Positions 38,582 to 48,462 are shown, counted from the stretch's first letter. The stretch is 64,000 nt of DNA from Pseudacidovorax intermedius (GCF_003350475.1 NZ_QQAV01000003.1:85965-149964); one strand, 5' to 3'. Numbers and translations are program-made. The notes: a model not told the origin generated them from the sequence alone.

Positions 38582-39325
38582 TTACATGTACATGCCGCCG
38601 TTGACGTGCAGTTCCTGGCCCGTCACGTAGCCGGCCTGCGGCGACGCCAGATAGGCCACGGCGTGGGCCACATCGGCCGGCTTGCCCAGATGGCCCAGCG
38701 GGATCTGCGCCAGCAGCGCCTGCTGCTGCGCCTCGGGCAGGCTTGCGGTCATGTCGGTCTCGATGAAGCCAGGCGCCACGCAGTTCACCGTGATTGCACG
38801 GCTGCCCAGCTCGCGCGCCAAGGCACGGGTCATGCCGGCCACGCCCGCTTTGGCAGCGGCGTAGTTGACCTGCCCCGGATTACCAGAGGCGCCCACCACG
38901 CTGGTGATGCTGATGATGCGGCCATAGCGCTGCTTCATCATCGGCCGGATCACCGCCCGCGAGAGGCGGAAGACAGCCTTCAGGTTGGTGTCGATGACGG
39001 CATCCCAGTCCTCGTCCTTCAGCCGCATGGCGAGCATGTCGCGGGTGATGCCGGCGTTGTTGACGAGCACATGCAGGCCCCCGTGGGCCTTCACGATGGC
39101 GTCGATCATGGCCTCCACGGCCGGGCCGTCGGTGACATTCAGCACTTTGCCTTCACCACCGTGGGGCGACAGCGCTGCGCCGATCTTGGCGGCGCCGTCG
39201 GCGCTCGTGCCCGTGCCGATGACCTTGTAGCCGCGCTGGGCGAGTTCCAGCGCGGTGGCTGCGCCGATGCCGCGCGTGGCGCCGGTGACAAGGGCCACCT
39301 GGCCCTGGATCGCGGGAGTGTTCAT
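38582..39325 (-). CDS. fabG: 3-oxoacyl-[ACP] reductase
   Basis: NADPH-dependent reduction of 3-ketoacyl-ACP in fatty-acid elongation; a short-chain dehydrogenase of 247 residues. The cofactor motif TGATRGIGAATA, the NNAG motif in VLVNNAGITRDML, the catalytic Ser in ISITSVVGASG and the Tyr-Lys pair in VNYAAAKAGV are present. The C-terminal VTGQELHVNGGMYM is the classic FabG end. It follows fabD by 30 bases. Confidence 0.98.
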   Translation of the reverse strand: MNTPAIQGQVALVTGATRGIGAATALELAQRGYKVIGTGTSADGAAKIGAALSPHGGEGKVLNVTDGPAVEAMIDAIVKAHGGLHVLVNNAGITRDMLAMRLKDEDWDAVIDTNLKAVFRLSRAVIRPMMKQRYGRIISITSVVGASGNPGQVNYAAAKAGVAGMTRALARELGSRAITVNCVAPGFIETDMTASLPEAQQQALLAQIPLGHLGKPADVAHAVAYLASPQAGYVTGQELHVNGGMYM

Positions 39326-39355
39326 GCGTGTTTCCAGAAAAAGGGAGAGACGGCG

Positions 39356-40303
39356 TCAGGCGACCAGCTGCCGCGCTTCGCCCAGCGAGGCCGGATCCTG
39401 GATGAAGCCGCTGGCCAAACCGGGCGCGATGCGCTTGACCATGCCCGACAGCACCTTGCCCGGACCGGATTCGACGACGGCCTCGACGCCCCGGGCCTGC
39501 AGCGCCTGCACGCTCTCGACCCAGCGCACCGGACCTGCCGCCTGGCGCACCAGCGCCTCGCGGATTCGGGCCGGATCGGTTTCGATCGCCACGTCGATGT
39601 TGTTGAGCACGGGAATCTGCGGCGCCTTCAGTTCGACCTCCGCGAGGCGGCGCGCCAGGGCCTCGGCCGCCGGCTTCATCAGGCTGGAATGGAAGGGCGC
39701 CGACACCGGCAGCGGCAGTGCGCGCTTGGCGCCCTGGCTCTTGAGCAGTTCGCAGGCGCGCTCGACGGCCGCCTTGCTGCCGGCGATCACGGTCTGCATC
39801 GGGTCGTTGAAATTGACGGCTTCGACCACTTCACCGGGGGCGCCCATGGCGGCCGTGGCCTCGGCACAGCCGGCCTTCACCTGCTCGGCCGCCATCCCCA
39901 GGATGGCGGCCATGGCGCCCGTACCGACCGGCACGGCCTCCTGCATCGCCTGGGCACGGAAGCGGACCAGCGGCGCCGCCTGCGCCAGCGTCAGCACGCC
40001 GGCAGCGACCAGCGCGGAATACTCGCCGAGCGAGTGACCGGCCACCACCGACGGTTGAGCGCCGCCTTCGGCCAGCCAGGCGCGCCAAGCGGCGATGCCG
40101 GCCACCAGCATCACCGGCTGGGTGTTGGTGGTGAGGGCCAGGATTTCCTTCGGGCCTTCCTTGATCAACAGGCCCACGTCCTGGCCCAGCGCCTCGGACG
40201 CCTCGGCGAGGGTCTCGCGCACGGCCGGATGGCCGCCCCAGGCGTCGAGCATGCCCACGGACTGCGAGCCCTGGCCCGGGAAGACGAATGCGAAGTTCTT
40301 CAT
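39356..40303 (-). CDS. fabD: Malonyl-CoA:ACP transacylase
   Basis: Loads malonyl groups on ACP. The 315-residue protein starts MKNFAFVFPGQGSQSVGM and has the nucleophile Ser91 in VAGHSLGEYSAL, with the partner His in PVSAPFHSSLM. I use the ATG at 40303; in-frame codons before it are not family sequence. It lies 72 bases after fabH and 30 before fabG on the minus strand. Confidence 0.98.
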   Translation of the reverse strand: MKNFAFVFPGQGSQSVGMLDAWGGHPAVRETLAEASEALGQDVGLLIKEGPKEILALTTNTQPVMLVAGIAAWRAWLAEGGAQPSVVAGHSLGEYSALVAAGVLTLAQAAPLVRFRAQAMQEAVPVGTGAMAAILGMAAEQVKAGCAEATAAMGAPGEVVEAVNFNDPMQTVIAGSKAAVERACELLKSQGAKRALPLPVSAPFHSSLMKPAAEALARRLAEVELKAPQIPVLNNIDVAIETDPARIREALVRQAAGPVRWVESVQALQARGVEAVVESGPGKVLSGMVKRIAPGLASGFIQDPASLGEARQLVA

Positions 40304-40375
40304 GGTGATTGAGTCTCCATCGGCGCGCATCCTATGGTGGACGCGACGCCCGGCGATCCCGGTGACGGAAGCGCC

Positions 40376-41353
40376 TTACAGGTTCAGCAGCACGGCGCCC
40401 CAGGTGAAGCCGCCGCCCACGCCTTCGAGCATGACCGTGTCTCCGGTACGCACCTGCCCGCCACGCACCGCGGCATCCAGCGCCAGCGGGATCGACGCGG
40501 CCGAGGTGTTGCCGTGCTCGTGCACGGTCACGATCACCTTGTCGAGGCCCAGCTTCAGCTTCTTGGCCGTGCCCTGCATGATGCGGATGTTGGCCTGATG
40601 CGGGATCAGCCAGTCGATGTCGGCTTCGGTCTTGCCGGCCTTGGCCAGCGTGGCACGCGCGGCCTCTTCGAGCACCCGCACGGCCAGCTTGAAGACGGCC
40701 TGCCCGTCCATGTGCAGCAGCGGCGTGCCCAGCACCTGGCCGCCCGACACATGGCCAGGCACGCACAGGATGCCCACGTGCGAACCGTCGGCATGCAGGT
40801 CGCTGGCCAGGATGCCGGGGGTGTCGCTGGCCTCCAGCACCACGGCGCCCGCGCCGTCGCCGAACAGCACGCAGGTGGTGCGGTCGTTGAAGTCGAGGAT
40901 GCGCGAGAACACTTCGGCGCCGACGACCAGCGCGCATTTGGCCGCGCCGGTGCGCACCATGGCATCGGCCACCGTCAGCGCATAGACGAAGCCGCTGCAC
41001 ACAGCCTGCACGTCGAAGGCGGGGCAGCCGGCGATGCCGAGCTTGTGCTGGAGGATGGCGGCCGACGACGGGAATACCATGTCGGGCGTGGACGTGGCCA
41101 CGATGATCAGGTCCACCTCGGCCGCATTGCGGCCGGCGGCCTCCAGTGCGTGGCGGCAGGCTTCCAGCGCCAGATCGCTGCTGTTGACACCGTCCGCCAC
41201 GAAGTGGCGGGCATGGATGCCGGTGCGCTCGACGATCCATTCGTTGGAGGTCTCGATGCCGCGACCAGCCAGTTCCTGCGCCAGTTCGTCGTTGCTGACC
41301 CGGCGCGGCGGCAGGTAGCTGCCGGTGCCGGTGATGCGGGAATAGAGCGTCAT
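40376..41353 (-). CDS. fabH: 3-oxoacyl-[ACP] synthase III
   Basis: Initiates fatty-acid synthesis by condensing acetyl-CoA with malonyl-ACP. The 325-residue protein has Cys119 in [13 protein letters not shown], His in [12 protein letters not shown] and Asn in [12 protein letters not shown], the Cys-His-Asn triad. Its ATG overlaps the plsX stop (ATGA), so the two are coupled. The order plsX-fabH-fabD matches most proteobacteria. Confidence 0.98.
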   Translation of the reverse strand: MTLYSRITGTGSYLPPRRVSNDELAQELAGRGIETSNEWIVERTGIHARHFVADGVNSSDLALEACRHALEAAGRNAAEVDLIIVATSTPDMVFPSSAAILQHKLGIAGCPAFDVQAVCSGFVYALTVADAMVRTGAAKCALVVGAEVFSRILDFNDRTTCVLFGDGAGAVVLEASDTPGILASDLHADGSHVGILCVPGHVSGGQVLGTPLLHMDGQAVFKLAVRVLEEAARATLAKAGKTEADIDWLIPHQANIRIMQGTAKKLKLGLDKVIVTVHEHGNTSAASIPLALDAAVRGGQVRTGDTVMLEGVGGGFTWGAVLLNL

Positions 41354-42441
41354 GAGGCTTGGAGTGCCGCGTTGTCGGTGGGCGCCGTCACCTCGGGCCG
41401 CGCCAGCAAGGGGGCGGCATGGGCGATGCGAGCGCGGACGCGGTCGAGCAGGTTGTTGCGGGCGGCATCATAAGCGCGATCCAGAGCGTGCCCGAAGGCC
41501 AGCTCGTCGGCCGACCCATGGCTCTTGAACACCAGTCCGCGCAGACCCAGCAGCGCTGCGCCGTTGTAGCGGCGGTGGTCCAGCCGCTTCTTGAGGGCCT
41601 TGAGCACCGGGTAGGAGACCAGCGCCGCAACCTTGCTCATCAGGCCGCGCGAGTACTCCTGCTTGAGAAAGTCCACGATCATCGACGCCACGCCCTCGGT
41701 GGCCTTGAGCGCCACGTTGCCGACGAAACCGTCGCACACCACGATGTCGGTGGTGCCCTTGAAGATGTCGTTGCCCTCCACGTTGCCGTGGAAGTTGAGG
41801 TCGCGCGACTCGGCCGCCTGGCGCAGCAGCACGCTGGCGCGCTTGATGACCTCGCTGCCCTTGATGACCTCTTCGCCGACGTTGAGCAGGCCCACCGTGG
41901 GCGAATCGTCGCCGCTCATCGACGACACCAGCGCCGAGCCCAGCACCGCGAACTGCAGCAGCGTCTCGGCATCGCAGTCCACGTTGGCGCCCAAGTCGAG
42001 CACCGTAGTGGCGCCCCCCTTCATGTTGGGCAGCTGCGTGGCGATGGCAGGCCGATCGATGCCGTCCAGCGTCTTGAGCACATAGCGGGCGATGGCCATC
42101 AGCGCGCCGGTGTTGCCGGCGGAGACGGCCGCATGCGCAGCGCCGTCCTTGACCTGCTGGATGGCCACGCGCATCGACGAATCCTTCTTGCGGCGCAATG
42201 CCACCTCGACCGGATCGTCCATGCCCACCACCTCGGTGGCGACAACGTGCCGTGCCCGCTCGTGACTGAAGCCGGCCACGGCCGATTCGACGCCAACCAG
42301 CACGAGGCGGGCATCAGGATGGTTGTCGAGAAAACGACGGCAAGCCGCGAGCGTGACGCGGGGGCCATGGTCGCCGCCCATGCAATCGACCGCGAGGGTG
42401 ATCGCCGTGGCAGCAGGAGCGTGCAGATCAGTGCTGGACAT
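41350..42441 (-). CDS. plsX: Phosphate acyltransferase PlsX
   Basis: Makes acyl-phosphate from acyl-ACP for phospholipid synthesis. The 363-residue protein contains [15 protein letters not shown] near the N-terminus, [29 protein letters not shown], and [25 protein letters not shown], all family hallmarks. I place the start at the ATG at 42441; the codon before it is an in-frame TTG. It follows rpmF by 60 bases, the standard rpmF-plsX-fabH order, and overlaps fabH by four bases. Confidence 0.97.
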   Translation of the reverse strand: MSSTDLHAPAATAITLAVDCMGGDHGPRVTLAACRRFLDNHPDARLVLVGVESAVAGFSHERARHVVATEVVGMDDPVEVALRRKKDSSMRVAIQQVKDGAAHAAVSAGNTGALMAIARYVLKTLDGIDRPAIATQLPNMKGGATTVLDLGANVDCDAETLLQFAVLGSALVSSMSGDDSPTVGLLNVGEEVIKGSEVIKRASVLLRQAAESRDLNFHGNVEGNDIFKGTTDIVVCDGFVGNVALKATEGVASMIVDFLKQEYSRGLMSKVAALVSYPVLKALKKRLDHRRYNGAALLGLRGLVFKSHGSADELAFGHALDRAYDAARNNLLDRVRARIAHAAPLLARPEVTAPTDNAALQAS

Positions 42442-42501
42442 CAAAACAAAGGCCCGACGCTACGGGTTCAGTAGCCTCGGGCCTTGGCCTTGAAGGGGCA
42501 A

Positions 42502-42684
42502 TCAGGCTTCGTTCTTGGTCTTCAGGACCTTGCGACCACGGTAGAAGCCGTTGGGGCTGATGTGGTGGCGCAGATGGGTTTCGCCCGTGGTGGGCTCGAC
42601 GGCGATGCCAGGCACGCCCAGCGCATTGTGCGAACGGTGCATGCCGCGCTTGGAAGGCGACTTCTTGTTTTGCTGAACGGCCAT
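42502..42684 (-). CDS. rpmF: 50S ribosomal protein L32 (bL32)
   Basis: A 60-residue ribosomal protein beginning [22 protein letters not shown] and ending [12 protein letters not shown]. It has no cysteines, so it is the zinc-independent form. The ATG at 42684 is preceded by a purine-rich AGGAGCC. The 279-base spacer upstream, to the yceD stop, contains no visible gene and presumably holds its promoter. It leads into plsX and the fatty-acid genes, a common coupling of ribosome and membrane synthesis. Confidence 0.98.
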   Translation of the reverse strand: MAVQQNKKSPSKRGMHRSHNALGVPGIAVEPTTGETHLRHHISPNGFYRGRKVLKTKNEA

Positions 42685-42963
42685 GGTTGGCTCCTGCGAA
42701 TCTGTTGGGGTGGCGGAAAGGCGCGAGACCCTGAGGCAGCGGCGCCAGCGGTCGAACCAGACTGGCAAACCGCGCTGCAACCCGCGAGTGCCCTGCCACA
42801 ACTCAGTCAGCAATGACTGACCGAAAGGAGCGGAGCACCGGGGGCGGCCCGGACATGCACGAAGCGTTCGTGCATCGTCTGACAGGGCCTGCGGCATGCG
42901 CGCGAAGCCAGCGAGTATAGCCCAGCCGATCCCATCTGTGCCAGAGCCGGACTGATGCACCCG

Positions 42964-43530
42964 TCAATCCTTCGATTCGGGCTTGGCCTTGCGCAGGCCT
43001 TCGAGCACGGCGAAGGGATTGGGCTTGTCGCTGCCGGCCGCGTCGAAATCCTCGTCCGCCGCGGAAAAGCGCGGCTGCTCGGGGCAGACCTCATGGCGCG
43101 GGGCGACGGGAATATCCATCAGCAGCTCGTCCTCGACCAATGCGCGCAGGTCGAAGTCGGCCGCCAGGGCCAGCACGTCCTCGTCGGCTTCTTCGTCCTC
43201 GGCCGCGGCAGTGGCCTCGTCGGCGACGAAGCGGAACCACCGGTCCACCGACAGCACAGTCTGCACAGGGCCCAGGCAGCGTTGGCATACCAGCGACAGT
43301 TGCGCCTCGGCCTCGACATGGAGCCAGGGCACGCCAGGGCCGGCGGCGCTGCCGCGCATTTCACCGTGCGCGCTCCAGGCGAGTTCCACAGGTCCTGCAT
43401 CACCGGTGGCCTGCGCCGCCTCTTCGGTCAGGCGCGCCCATTGCGCGAGCGGGCTGGTTTCGGCCAGGGTGGCGCCGGCCTGGGCAAAGGCCTTCACGTC
43501 CAGGCGGGCCGCATCGAATTCCGTCTTCAT
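42964..43530 (-). CDS. yceD: YceD/DUF177 family protein
   Basis: A 188-residue cytoplasmic protein of the YceD family, found beside rpmF across bacteria and linked to 23S rRNA accumulation in some studies. The conserved two-cysteine motif SLVCQRCLGPV, an acidic middle region, and the FDLRALVEDELLMDIP and HEVCPEQP segments are visible. It is divergent from maf, 82 bases away. The start at the ATG at 43530 gives MKTEFDAARLDVKAFA. Confidence 0.9.
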   Translation of the reverse strand: MKTEFDAARLDVKAFAQAGATLAETSPLAQWARLTEEAAQATGDAGPVELAWSAHGEMRGSAAGPGVPWLHVEAEAQLSLVCQRCLGPVQTVLSVDRWFRFVADEATAAAEDEEADEDVLALAADFDLRALVEDELLMDIPVAPRHEVCPEQPRFSAADEDFDAAGSDKPNPFAVLEGLRKAKPESKD

Positions 43531-43612
43531 GGGGCGCAGTCTACGTCCCGCCTCTGGCCGCACGGCATCGCGGCCGACCCGCCGCCCCCGAAGGCTCGCA
43601 GAGAATCCGCGC

Positions 43613-44194
43613 ATGCAACGCACCGTCATCCTCGGGTCCACGTCCCGCTACCGCCGCGAAATGCTGTCGCGGCTTCACCTGCCCTTCGATGTCCAGCCGC
43701 CCGAGGTGGATGAAACACCCCACCCCGGCGAGACGCCCGCCGCGCTCGCCGCCCGCCTGGCGCTGGCCAAGGCCCGCGCGGTGGCCGAGCGATTTCCCGA
43801 GGCGATCGTGATTGGCTCCGACCAGGTCGCGGACCTCGACGGGGAGCCGCTGGGCAAGCCGGGCGACCACGAGCGCGCCACCGTCCAACTGCGCCGGATG
43901 AGCGGCCGCACCCTGGTCTTCCAGACCGCGCTGGCCGTGGTCTGCCAGCGCACGGGCTTCGTGCAGCAGGACCTGGCGCCCGTGCGCGTCACCTTCCGCA
44001 CGCTCAGCGACGCCGCCATCGAACGGTACCTGCGTGCCGAACAGCCCTACGACTGCGCCGGCAGCGCCAAGAGCGAGGGCCTGGGCATCGCGCTGCTCGA
44101 CGCCATCGACAACGACGATCCGACGGCCCTGGTGGGCCTGCCGCTGATCCGCACCTGCCGCATGCTGCGTGCCGCGGGAGTGGAACTGCTGTGA
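43613..44194 (+). CDS. Maf-family nucleoside triphosphate pyrophosphatase (YceF type)
   Basis: A 193-residue Maf protein that hydrolyses modified nucleotides; the YceF branch prefers 7-methyl-GTP. N-terminal ILGSTSRYRREML and AIVIGSDQVADLDGE carry the phosphate- and metal-binding residues, and CAGSAKSEGLGIALLDAI is typical of the YceF branch. The ATG at 43613 is used. Its stop overlaps the GTG of the next gene (GTGA), and that gene overlaps the following one, so three proteins may be made from one coupled message. Confidence 0.93.
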   Translation: MQRTVILGSTSRYRREMLSRLHLPFDVQPPEVDETPHPGETPAALAARLALAKARAVAERFPEAIVIGSDQVADLDGEPLGKPGDHERATVQLRRMSGRTLVFQTALAVVCQRTGFVQQDLAPVRVTFRTLSDAAIERYLRAEQPYDCAGSAKSEGLGIALLDAIDNDDPTALVGLPLIRTCRMLRAAGVELL

Positions 44195-44997
44195 GCGAGT
44201 CCTCCACGCCAGCCCACGCCCTTCCACCCGACGGGCATCCGCGCCCCGGCACGCTCTATCTGGTGCCCGCCCCCCTGGACTTCGGCTGCGAGACCCAGGT
44301 GCCGGTCGAGGACAGCCTGCCCGCCGCCACCCTGCGCGCGGCCGCCGGCCTCGGCCACTGGGTCTGCGAGAACGCCAAGAGCGCCCGGGCCCTGCTCAAG
44401 CGCATCGACAGCGTGGCGCCGCTCACCGTGCCGATCCAGCAGATGTCGATCCGGGAGCTGCCCCGCGAAGTGCACAAGAAGGGGGACCACGGCGGCGGCT
44501 TCGACGCCCGTGGCCTGCTGGTCGATCTGCAGGCCGGGCACGACGTCGGGCTGCTTAGTGAGGCCGGCATGCCCGCCGTGGCCGATCCCGGCTCGTCCGT
44601 TGTGCGCGCAGCCCACGACCTGGGCGCGCCGGTGGTGCCGCTGGTCGGGCCCGTGTCCCTGCTGCTGGCTTTGGCGGCGAGCGGGCTGGGCGGCCAGGAC
44701 TTCGCCTTCACCGGCTACCTGCCGCAGGACGCCGAGGCCCGGCGCCAGCGCATCCGCGACCTGGAGGGCCTGGCCCTCAAGCGCGGCCAGACGCAGATCG
44801 TCATCGAGACGCCCTACCGCAACGAGGCCGTGCTCCAGGCCCTGGTGCAGACGCTGCAGCCGAACACGCGCTTGGCCGTGGCCTCGGGACTCACCCTGCC
44901 GCAGGCGCAGATCAGCAGCCGCAGCGTGAAGGCCTGGCGAGCCCTGCCCGAGCGGGCCCTGGGCAAGCTGCCGGCAGTCTTCGCGTTCGGCCGATGA
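44191..44997 (+). CDS. RsmI-like tetrapyrrole-methylase-family methyltransferase
   Basis: A 268-residue SAM-dependent methyltransferase. TLYLVPAPLDFGCE, HWVCENAKSARALLKRI and DVGLLSEAGMPAVADPGSSVVRAAH match the RsmI-like 16S rRNA methylase group, though the gene is the shorter paralogue usually next to maf in betaproteobacteria rather than rsmI itself. It starts at a GTG overlapping the maf stop and ends in an ATGA overlap with an MFS gene. The substrate is not certain. Confidence 0.87.
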   Translation: MSESSTPAHALPPDGHPRPGTLYLVPAPLDFGCETQVPVEDSLPAATLRAAAGLGHWVCENAKSARALLKRIDSVAPLTVPIQQMSIRELPREVHKKGDHGGGFDARGLLVDLQAGHDVGLLSEAGMPAVADPGSSVVRAAHDLGAPVVPLVGPVSLLLALAASGLGGQDFAFTGYLPQDAEARRQRIRDLEGLALKRGQTQIVIETPYRNEAVLQALVQTLQPNTRLAVASGLTLPQAQISSRSVKAWRALPERALGKLPAVFAFGR

Positions 44998-46172
44998 GTG
45001 CGCCACCGCTGATTCACCCGGTGGCCCGCCTGCCCGCCGCCCGCTGGGCGGCGCGCACGCAGTTCTTCTGCTCCGGCTTCATCTTCGCCACCTGGGGCGT
45101 GCACATTCCCACCGTCAAGGCGCACTACGGCATCGACGAGGCGGTGCTGGGCCTCGCGATGCTGGCCGCTGGTGCGGGGGCGCTGCTCGGCCTTGCACGC
45201 GCCGGCCGCTGGATCGGCCGCCACGGTGCCAACCGCATCGCCGGCGCAGCCGGCTGCTGCTATGCGCTGCTGCTCGCCCTGCTGCTGGCCATGCCGGGCT
45301 ATGCCGCCCTGCTCGCGCTGCTGGCCGTGTTCGGCCTGCTCACCAGCGTGTTCGACGTCGCGATCAACACCGAGGCCGCCGCCATCGAACTGGCCGAAGG
45401 CGTGCCGCGCATGAGCGGCATGCATGGCATGTTCAGCCTGGGCGGCATGGCAGGCGCCAGCAGTGGCGCCGCGCTGCTCGCGGCCGGCTGGCCGCCCTTC
45501 ACACACCTGGCGGTCGTCGCCGGGGCGATGGCGCTCGCCATCGGCGTGGCAGCGACGCGCATGCTCCCCGCCTCGCACACGGCCTCAGCAAGCGCGGACG
45601 GAGGCGGTGGCCTGCGCGATGCGGGCGGCCCGCTGCTCGTCCTGGGCCTGCTGGCTGCCCTGGGCCTGGTGGCCGAAGGCGCGATGTACGACTGGAGCGT
45701 GCTGTACCTGCAGCAGGAACTCGGCAGCCCGCAGCAGCAGGCCGCCCTCGCCTACGCCAGCTTCTCGGCGGCCATGGCCGCGGCGCGCTTTGGCGGCGAT
45801 GCCTTGAGGGCCCGCGTCCCGTCGACGCGGCTGCTGGCAGGAAGCGCCCTGCTGGCCGCCGCCTCCATGACGGTCGGCCTGCTCACCCATTCGCCCTGGG
45901 TGGCGCTGGCCGCCTTCGCAGGCGTCGGACTGGGGTTCGCGAACGTGGTGCCGCTGCTTTTTGCAGCCGCAGCCCGCGTCCCGGGCGTGGAGCCCGCGCG
46001 GGGCATCGCGGCCGTCTCTGCGGCCGCCTACCTGGGATTCATGGCGGGACCACCCGTCATCGGCCTCATCGCCGGCGCCAGTTCGCTGACCCACGCCCTC
46101 TCGGTGGTGGTGCTGTTCGCGCTGGCACTGGCGATGTCGGCGCCGCTCGCGGCACGCGGCGCCGCCCGCTGA
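44994..46172 (+). CDS. MFS transporter, YbjJ-like
   Basis: A 392-residue transporter with about 12 membrane helices in two halves, starting FFCSGFIFATWGVHIPTVK and including AGRWIGRHGANRIAG (the loop 2-3 motif region) and the central VFDVAINTEAAAIEL, which resembles MFS proteins of the YbjJ/MdfA-like drug or sugar efflux group. The substrate is unknown. The ATG overlaps the TGA of the methylase gene by four bases, so it is translationally coupled. It faces sppA end to end, 24 bases apart. It is not part of the usual maf-sppA order. Confidence 0.85.
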   Translation: MSAPPLIHPVARLPAARWAARTQFFCSGFIFATWGVHIPTVKAHYGIDEAVLGLAMLAAGAGALLGLARAGRWIGRHGANRIAGAAGCCYALLLALLLAMPGYAALLALLAVFGLLTSVFDVAINTEAAAIELAEGVPRMSGMHGMFSLGGMAGASSGAALLAAGWPPFTHLAVVAGAMALAIGVAATRMLPASHTASASADGGGGLRDAGGPLLVLGLLAALGLVAEGAMYDWSVLYLQQELGSPQQQAALAYASFSAAMAAARFGGDALRARVPSTRLLAGSALLAAASMTVGLLTHSPWVALAAFAGVGLGFANVVPLLFAAAARVPGVEPARGIAAVSAAAYLGFMAGPPVIGLIAGASSLTHALSVVVLFALALAMSAPLAARGAAR

Positions 46173-46196
46173 AGAACGGGTGTCGCCGCTGCCGGC

Positions 46197-47246
46197 TCAG
46201 CGCACCGAAGGCGCGGCGCGCAGTGTGGCGTGCACCGCCACGTCGGCAAAGGCCGCACCGAACTTCTTGGCCAGGCGCTCGGCCACGTTGTCGCGGCGGG
46301 TGTAGTCGACCACGTCCTCGGCCTGGATCACGTCGCGCGCCACGTAGTCGATGCTGCCAAGCTGGTCGGCCAGGCCCAGGTCCACGGCCTCCTGGCCGGT
46401 CCAGAACAGACCGCTGAACAGGCCGGGCGTGTCGAGCTTGAGCCGGTCGCCCCGGCCCTTCTTGACCACGTCGATGAACTGCGCATGGATCTGGTCGAGC
46501 ATGCGCTGGGCGTGGGCGCGCTGGGCATCGCTCATGGGGCTGAACGGGTCGAGGAACCCCTTGTTCTCGCCAGCGGTGAGCAGCCGGCGCTCGACGCCCA
46601 GCTTCTCCATCGTGCCGGTGAAGCCGAACCCGTCCATCAGCACGCCGATGCTGCCGACGAGGCTGGCCTTGTCCACGTAGATCTTGTCGGTGGCGGCGGC
46701 GATGTAGTAGGCGGCCGAAGCGCAGCTTTCTTCGACCACGGCGTAGATCGGCTTGCCGTGCTTGGCCCGCAGGCGCTTGATCTCATCGTGGATGATGCCG
46801 GCCTGCACCGGGCTACCACCGGGCGAGTTGATCAACAGCACGACACCCTTGGAGCCCGGATCCTCGAGCGCGCTCTTGAGCGAGGCGATGACGAACTCGG
46901 CACTGGCGTCGGCGCCGTCGGCGATCTCCCCGCGGATGCTCACCACGGCGGTGTGGGCGGTCGTGGTGGCCGTGCTGGGCGCCGCACGGCTCAGGGCCAT
47001 CCAGGCCAGCGCAATGAAGAACACCAGCCAGGCGAGGCGCACGAAGGTCTTCCAGCGGCGCGCGGCGCGCTGCTCCTTCAACGAGGCGAAGGCGAGTTTT
47101 TCCAAGGTGGCGCGTTCCCAACCGGGCGCAGAGGTCGGATCGTTTTTCACGGAAGTGGGTGCAGGGGCTGCGGATTCGTTCAAGGGCGCGGGCTTGGGCT
47201 CGAAAGGCTCGAAGCCGGAGGGTTCCAGGCGGTCGGGAGGACTCAT
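46197..47246 (-). CDS. Signal peptide peptidase SppA-type (S49) protease
   Basis: A 349-residue inner-membrane serine protease with one N-terminal membrane helix (about residues 68-85, LAWLVFFIALAWMALS) and a periplasmic S49 domain. The nucleophile Ser is in EESCASAAYYIAA and the general-base Lys in YVDKASLVGSIGVLM, giving a Ser/Lys dyad. It is the short, single-domain form, so it likely forms a higher oligomer to make active sites. A Pro-rich cytoplasmic tail precedes the helix. It is the last gene of the rluC-gph-Rieske-sppA run. Confidence 0.92.
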   Translation of the reverse strand: MSPPDRLEPSGFEPFEPKPAPLNESAAPAPTSVKNDPTSAPGWERATLEKLAFASLKEQRAARRWKTFVRLAWLVFFIALAWMALSRAAPSTATTTAHTAVVSIRGEIADGADASAEFVIASLKSALEDPGSKGVVLLINSPGGSPVQAGIIHDEIKRLRAKHGKPIYAVVEESCASAAYYIAAATDKIYVDKASLVGSIGVLMDGFGFTGTMEKLGVERRLLTAGENKGFLDPFSPMSDAQRAHAQRMLDQIHAQFIDVVKKGRGDRLKLDTPGLFSGLFWTGQEAVDLGLADQLGSIDYVARDVIQAEDVVDYTRRDNVAERLAKKFGAAFADVAVHATLRAAPSVR

Positions 47247-47291
47247 GATGCGGAAGGCCGTCGAGCCGTGATGATCAATGCAGGCTCGGGT

Positions 47292-47663
47292 TCAGAAGGT
47301 GAACGGGCGCAGGTTCCAGGCAGTATGCCAGTGCACCACGCCCTCGATTTCGCTGAGCTCGATGCGCACCAGCCCGCCGCGGCAGGGCCCGCCGGCACAG
47401 GCGCCGGTGTCGGGCGCATAGGCCGCGCCATGGGTGGCGCACAGCAGCCAGCGGCCGGTGTCATCGAAGAAGCGTCCCTCCTGGTAGTCCATTTCCATGG
47501 CGACATGGGTGCAACGGTTCAGGTAGGCATGCGGCCGACCTTGCCAGCGGATGGCAAAGGCCCGGCAAGTCTGGCCGCCATAGATGACGTCGAATGACAC
47601 CGCCAGCCCACCATCGGTCAGGTCGGCGCTGCGGCACAGGGGAATGGGGGCGTCGTCGGCCAC
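47292..47663 (-). CDS. Rieske [2Fe-2S] domain protein
   Basis: A 123-residue protein formed almost wholly of a Rieske domain: NRCTHVAMEMDY and LLCATHGAAYAPDTGACAGGPCRGG carry the Cys-x-His and Cys-x2-His ligands. It is likely a small soluble electron-transfer protein, but the partner is unknown. Its place between sppA and gph is conserved in related genomes. The start is uncertain: I use the GTG at 47663 (ADDAPIPLCRSADL), while a GTG at 47723 would add 20 residues. No good ribosome binding site supports either. Confidence 0.87.
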   Translation of the reverse strand: MADDAPIPLCRSADLTDGGLAVSFDVIYGGQTCRAFAIRWQGRPHAYLNRCTHVAMEMDYQEGRFFDDTGRWLLCATHGAAYAPDTGACAGGPCRGGLVRIELSEIEGVVHWHTAWNLRPFTF

Positions 47664-47781
47664 TTGGGCAGCGTACCAAAGAACGCCCCGGATGCCGTAT
47701 CGGGGGTTGCCGCGGCGCCACACCGGCCACCGCCCGGCGACACCGGCAAGGTCACCCTGCGCGGCCAGGGGCGGGGCGGCC

Positions 47782-48462
47782 TCAGCCGTGCCGCAGAAGC
47801 CAGTCGGTCAGTTCCGCCACCGAATGGGCCACATGCAACGGCCCCAGCACCTCGAAGCCCTCGGTCGAATGGGCGCCATAGCCCACGCCCACGCTGGCGC
47901 AGCCGGCATTGCGTGCCAACTGCAGGTCGTGCACGGTGTCGCCGATCATCAGCGTGCGCTCGGGCGTCACGTCCAGTTCGTCCATCAACTCGAGCAGCAT
48001 GCGCGGATGCGGCTTGCCGAAGGTCTCGTCGGCCGTGCGCGAGGCATCGAAGCGATGGCGCAGCGCGACGGTATGAAGCGCCTGGTCCAGTCCCCGGCGC
48101 GACTTGCCGGTGGCCACCGCCAGCTTGTGGCCGCGCGCCGCCAGCGCGTCGAGCAACGGGAGCACCCCATCGAAGAGCACGAGGTCATCCTGGTGGCGCA
48201 GGTAGTGGAAGCGGTAGCGCTCACCCAGCTCGCGGTACTTCTCGGGCGGCACGTCTGGCGCGGCGCGGGCCAGCGCCTCGGCCAGACCCAGGCCGATGAC
48301 CCAGGCTGCGTCCTGGTCGCTGGGCCGGCGACCGCCGACGTCGACCACCGCCTCCTGGATGCAACGCACAATGACCGCCGTGGAGTCGTACAGCGTGCCG
48401 TCCCAGTCGAAGGCGATCAGGTCGAAGCGGGGGCTGGCCGAAGAAGTGTCAGTGTTCGTCAT
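47782..48462 (-). CDS. gph: HAD-family hydrolase, phosphoglycolate-phosphatase-like
   Basis: A 226-residue haloacid-dehalogenase phosphatase. Motif I is FDWDGTLYDS, motif II VATGKS, motif III GKPHPRML, and motif IV MIGDTVHDLQLARNAG. This is the Gph/PGP-like type often next to rluC in Burkholderiales. Phosphoglycolate is the presumed substrate. It overlaps the end of rluC by 14 bases, so coupled expression is likely. The gcl/glxR glycolate-linked genes lie elsewhere in the window, but there is no direct link. Confidence 0.87.
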   Translation of the reverse strand: MTNTDTSSASPRFDLIAFDWDGTLYDSTAVIVRCIQEAVVDVGGRRPSDQDAAWVIGLGLAEALARAAPDVPPEKYRELGERYRFHYLRHQDDLVLFDGVLPLLDALAARGHKLAVATGKSRRGLDQALHTVALRHRFDASRTADETFGKPHPRMLLELMDELDVTPERTLMIGDTVHDLQLARNAGCASVGVGYGAHSTEGFEVLGPLHVAHSVAELTDWLLRHG

